A stretch of DNA of 14,489 nucleotides from Rhodosalinus sp046542825 (GTDB lineage Bacteria; Pseudomonadota; Alphaproteobacteria; Rhodobacterales; Rhodobacteraceae), in assembly GCF_046542825.1 (NCBI RefSeq), contig NZ_JBKHAQ010000073.1, positions 1-14,489 of the forward strand. The letters are read 5' to 3'. A program made the position numbers and the translations under genes. This document shows positions 14,033-14,489 of the stretch, one piece after another. A model generated the notes under the pieces. It worked only from the letters and a program-made list of their open reading frames with translations. It was not told the origin of the DNA and did no database searches. How positions within the stretch are numbered: position 1 is the first letter of the stretch; each line of letters starts with the position of its first letter.

Positions 14033-14061
14033 TTTTAACTGCATATGGGTATCAAACACAA
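14033..14061 (-). promoter_or_regulatory. Candidate HU promoter
   Basis: Minus strand: TTGTGT (plus 14056-14061), a 17-bp spacer, and TTAAAA (plus 14033-14038), about 48 bp before the HU start codon. The whole 14033-14075 stretch is unusually A/T-rich for this window, as expected for a strong promoter. Confidence 0.45.
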
Positions 14062-14072
14062 CAAATAGTGGA

Positions 14073-14097
14073 TTTTCGCAAGGCCAAACTTGCAAAA
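14073..14097. other. Imperfect inverted repeat between amn and the HU promoter
   Basis: TTTTCGCAAG (14073-14082) pairs with CTTGCAAAA (14089-14097) with one bulged base and a 6-nt loop. It could help end amn transcription or be a protein site just upstream of the HU promoter. There is no T-run after the stem, so I do not call it an intrinsic terminator. Confidence 0.35.
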
Positions 14098-14124
14098 GTG
14101 GTGCGGGGCGGCGCCCTCGCTGCG

Positions 14125-14489
14125 TTACAGGAAACCGGTCTCGTCGAAACTGCGAAGCTTCCGGCTGTGGATTCGTTCAAGCGGCATCGCCGCGATCAGT
14201 TCCATCGCGTGCACGCCGATGCGCAGGTGACGGGCCACCTGCGTGGTGTAGAACCCGGATGCCATGCCGGGCAATTTCAGCTCTCCCTGCAAGGGTTTGT
14301 CCGAAACGCAGAGCAGCGTGCCGTAAGGCACGCGAAAACGGAAGCCGTTCGCGGCGATGGTCGCGCTTTCCATGTCCAGCGCGATGGCGCGGGACTGGCT
14401 CAGCCGCTGGACGGGACCGGTGTGCTCGCGCAATTCCCAGTTGCGGTTGTCCACGCTGGCGACCGTCCCGGTGCGCATGATGCGCTTGA
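14125..14489 (-). CDS. amn: AMP nucleosidase, C-terminal part (5' end beyond window)
   Basis: The last 120 codons of AMP nucleosidase, which splits AMP into adenine and ribose 5-phosphate and so sets adenylate levels. The fragment contains RTGTVASVDNRNWELR, then AIALDMESATIAANGFRFRV (including the DMES motif of the nucleoside-phosphorylase-like fold), PYGTLLCVSDKPLQGELKLP and HSRKLRSF near the end. It matches the C-terminus of E. coli Amn closely from memory. The frame is open to the right edge, so the ATG at 14478 is an internal Met rather than the start. The stop is TAA at 14125-14127, and HU begins 139 bp further on in the same direction. Confidence 0.95.
   Translation of the reverse strand, partial: KRIMRTGTVASVDNRNWELREHTGPVQRLSQSRAIALDMESATIAANGFRFRVPYGTLLCVSDKPLQGELKLPGMASGFYTTQVARHLRIGVHAMELIAAMPLERIHSRKLRSFDETGFL

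Overview
The window looks like ordinary chromosome of a GC-rich alphaproteobacterium, most likely a member of the Rhodobacteraceae/Roseobacter group. The evidence is a LexA box of the alphaproteobacterial type (GTTC-N7-GTTC), an Irr-type iron control element in front of an mbfA gene, an HU protein of the rhodobacteral type, and an intergenic element (10404-10471) that I recall from many Rhodobacterales genomes. There is no rRNA, tRNA, CRISPR array, transposase, phage gene or plasmid gene.

Layout, left to right. 1-1631 (-): almost all of imuB, an SOS-induced mutagenesis factor, running off the left edge; three GTTC repeats at 11-bp steps lie just upstream of its start. 1924-2199 (-): a small I78-family protease-inhibitor lipoprotein. 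2320-4357 (+): glutathione-dependent formaldehyde dehydrogenase followed 4 bp later by an ACT_3-GNAT fusion protein. 4419-5141 (+): a NYN-domain putative RNase with a C-terminal LOTUS/OST-HTH domain. 5143-5218: two hairpin repeats between convergent genes. 5188-5841 (-): a TetR/AefR-type regulator, divergent from mbfA (5976-6950, +), a ferritin-like plus VIT1 membrane iron exporter. 6947-10203 (-): thiBPQ, the thiamine/TPP ABC importer, preceded by a TPP riboswitch (10263-10347) and a stem that covers the thiB ribosome-binding site. 10584-12638 (+): aroC (chorismate synthase) and an AEC-family permease starting at TTG. 12635-13519 (-): an EamA/DMT exporter. 13552-13621: a second copy of the paired hairpin element. 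13698-13985 (-): an HU-family protein with an intrinsic terminator. 14125-14489 (-): the C-terminal end of AMP nucleosidase (amn), running off the right edge.

How the genes relate: there are several independent housekeeping or stress units (SOS mutagenesis, formaldehyde detoxification, iron export, thiamine salvage, aromatic biosynthesis, nucleoid structure, AMP turnover). I see no single new multi-gene system. The points most worth a second look are the paired palindromic element present twice with nearly the same spacing, the imuB unit with a triple LexA half-site and no adjacent imuA, the ACT_3-GNAT fusion coupled to formaldehyde dehydrogenase, and two convergent gene pairs whose stop codons share one CTAG.
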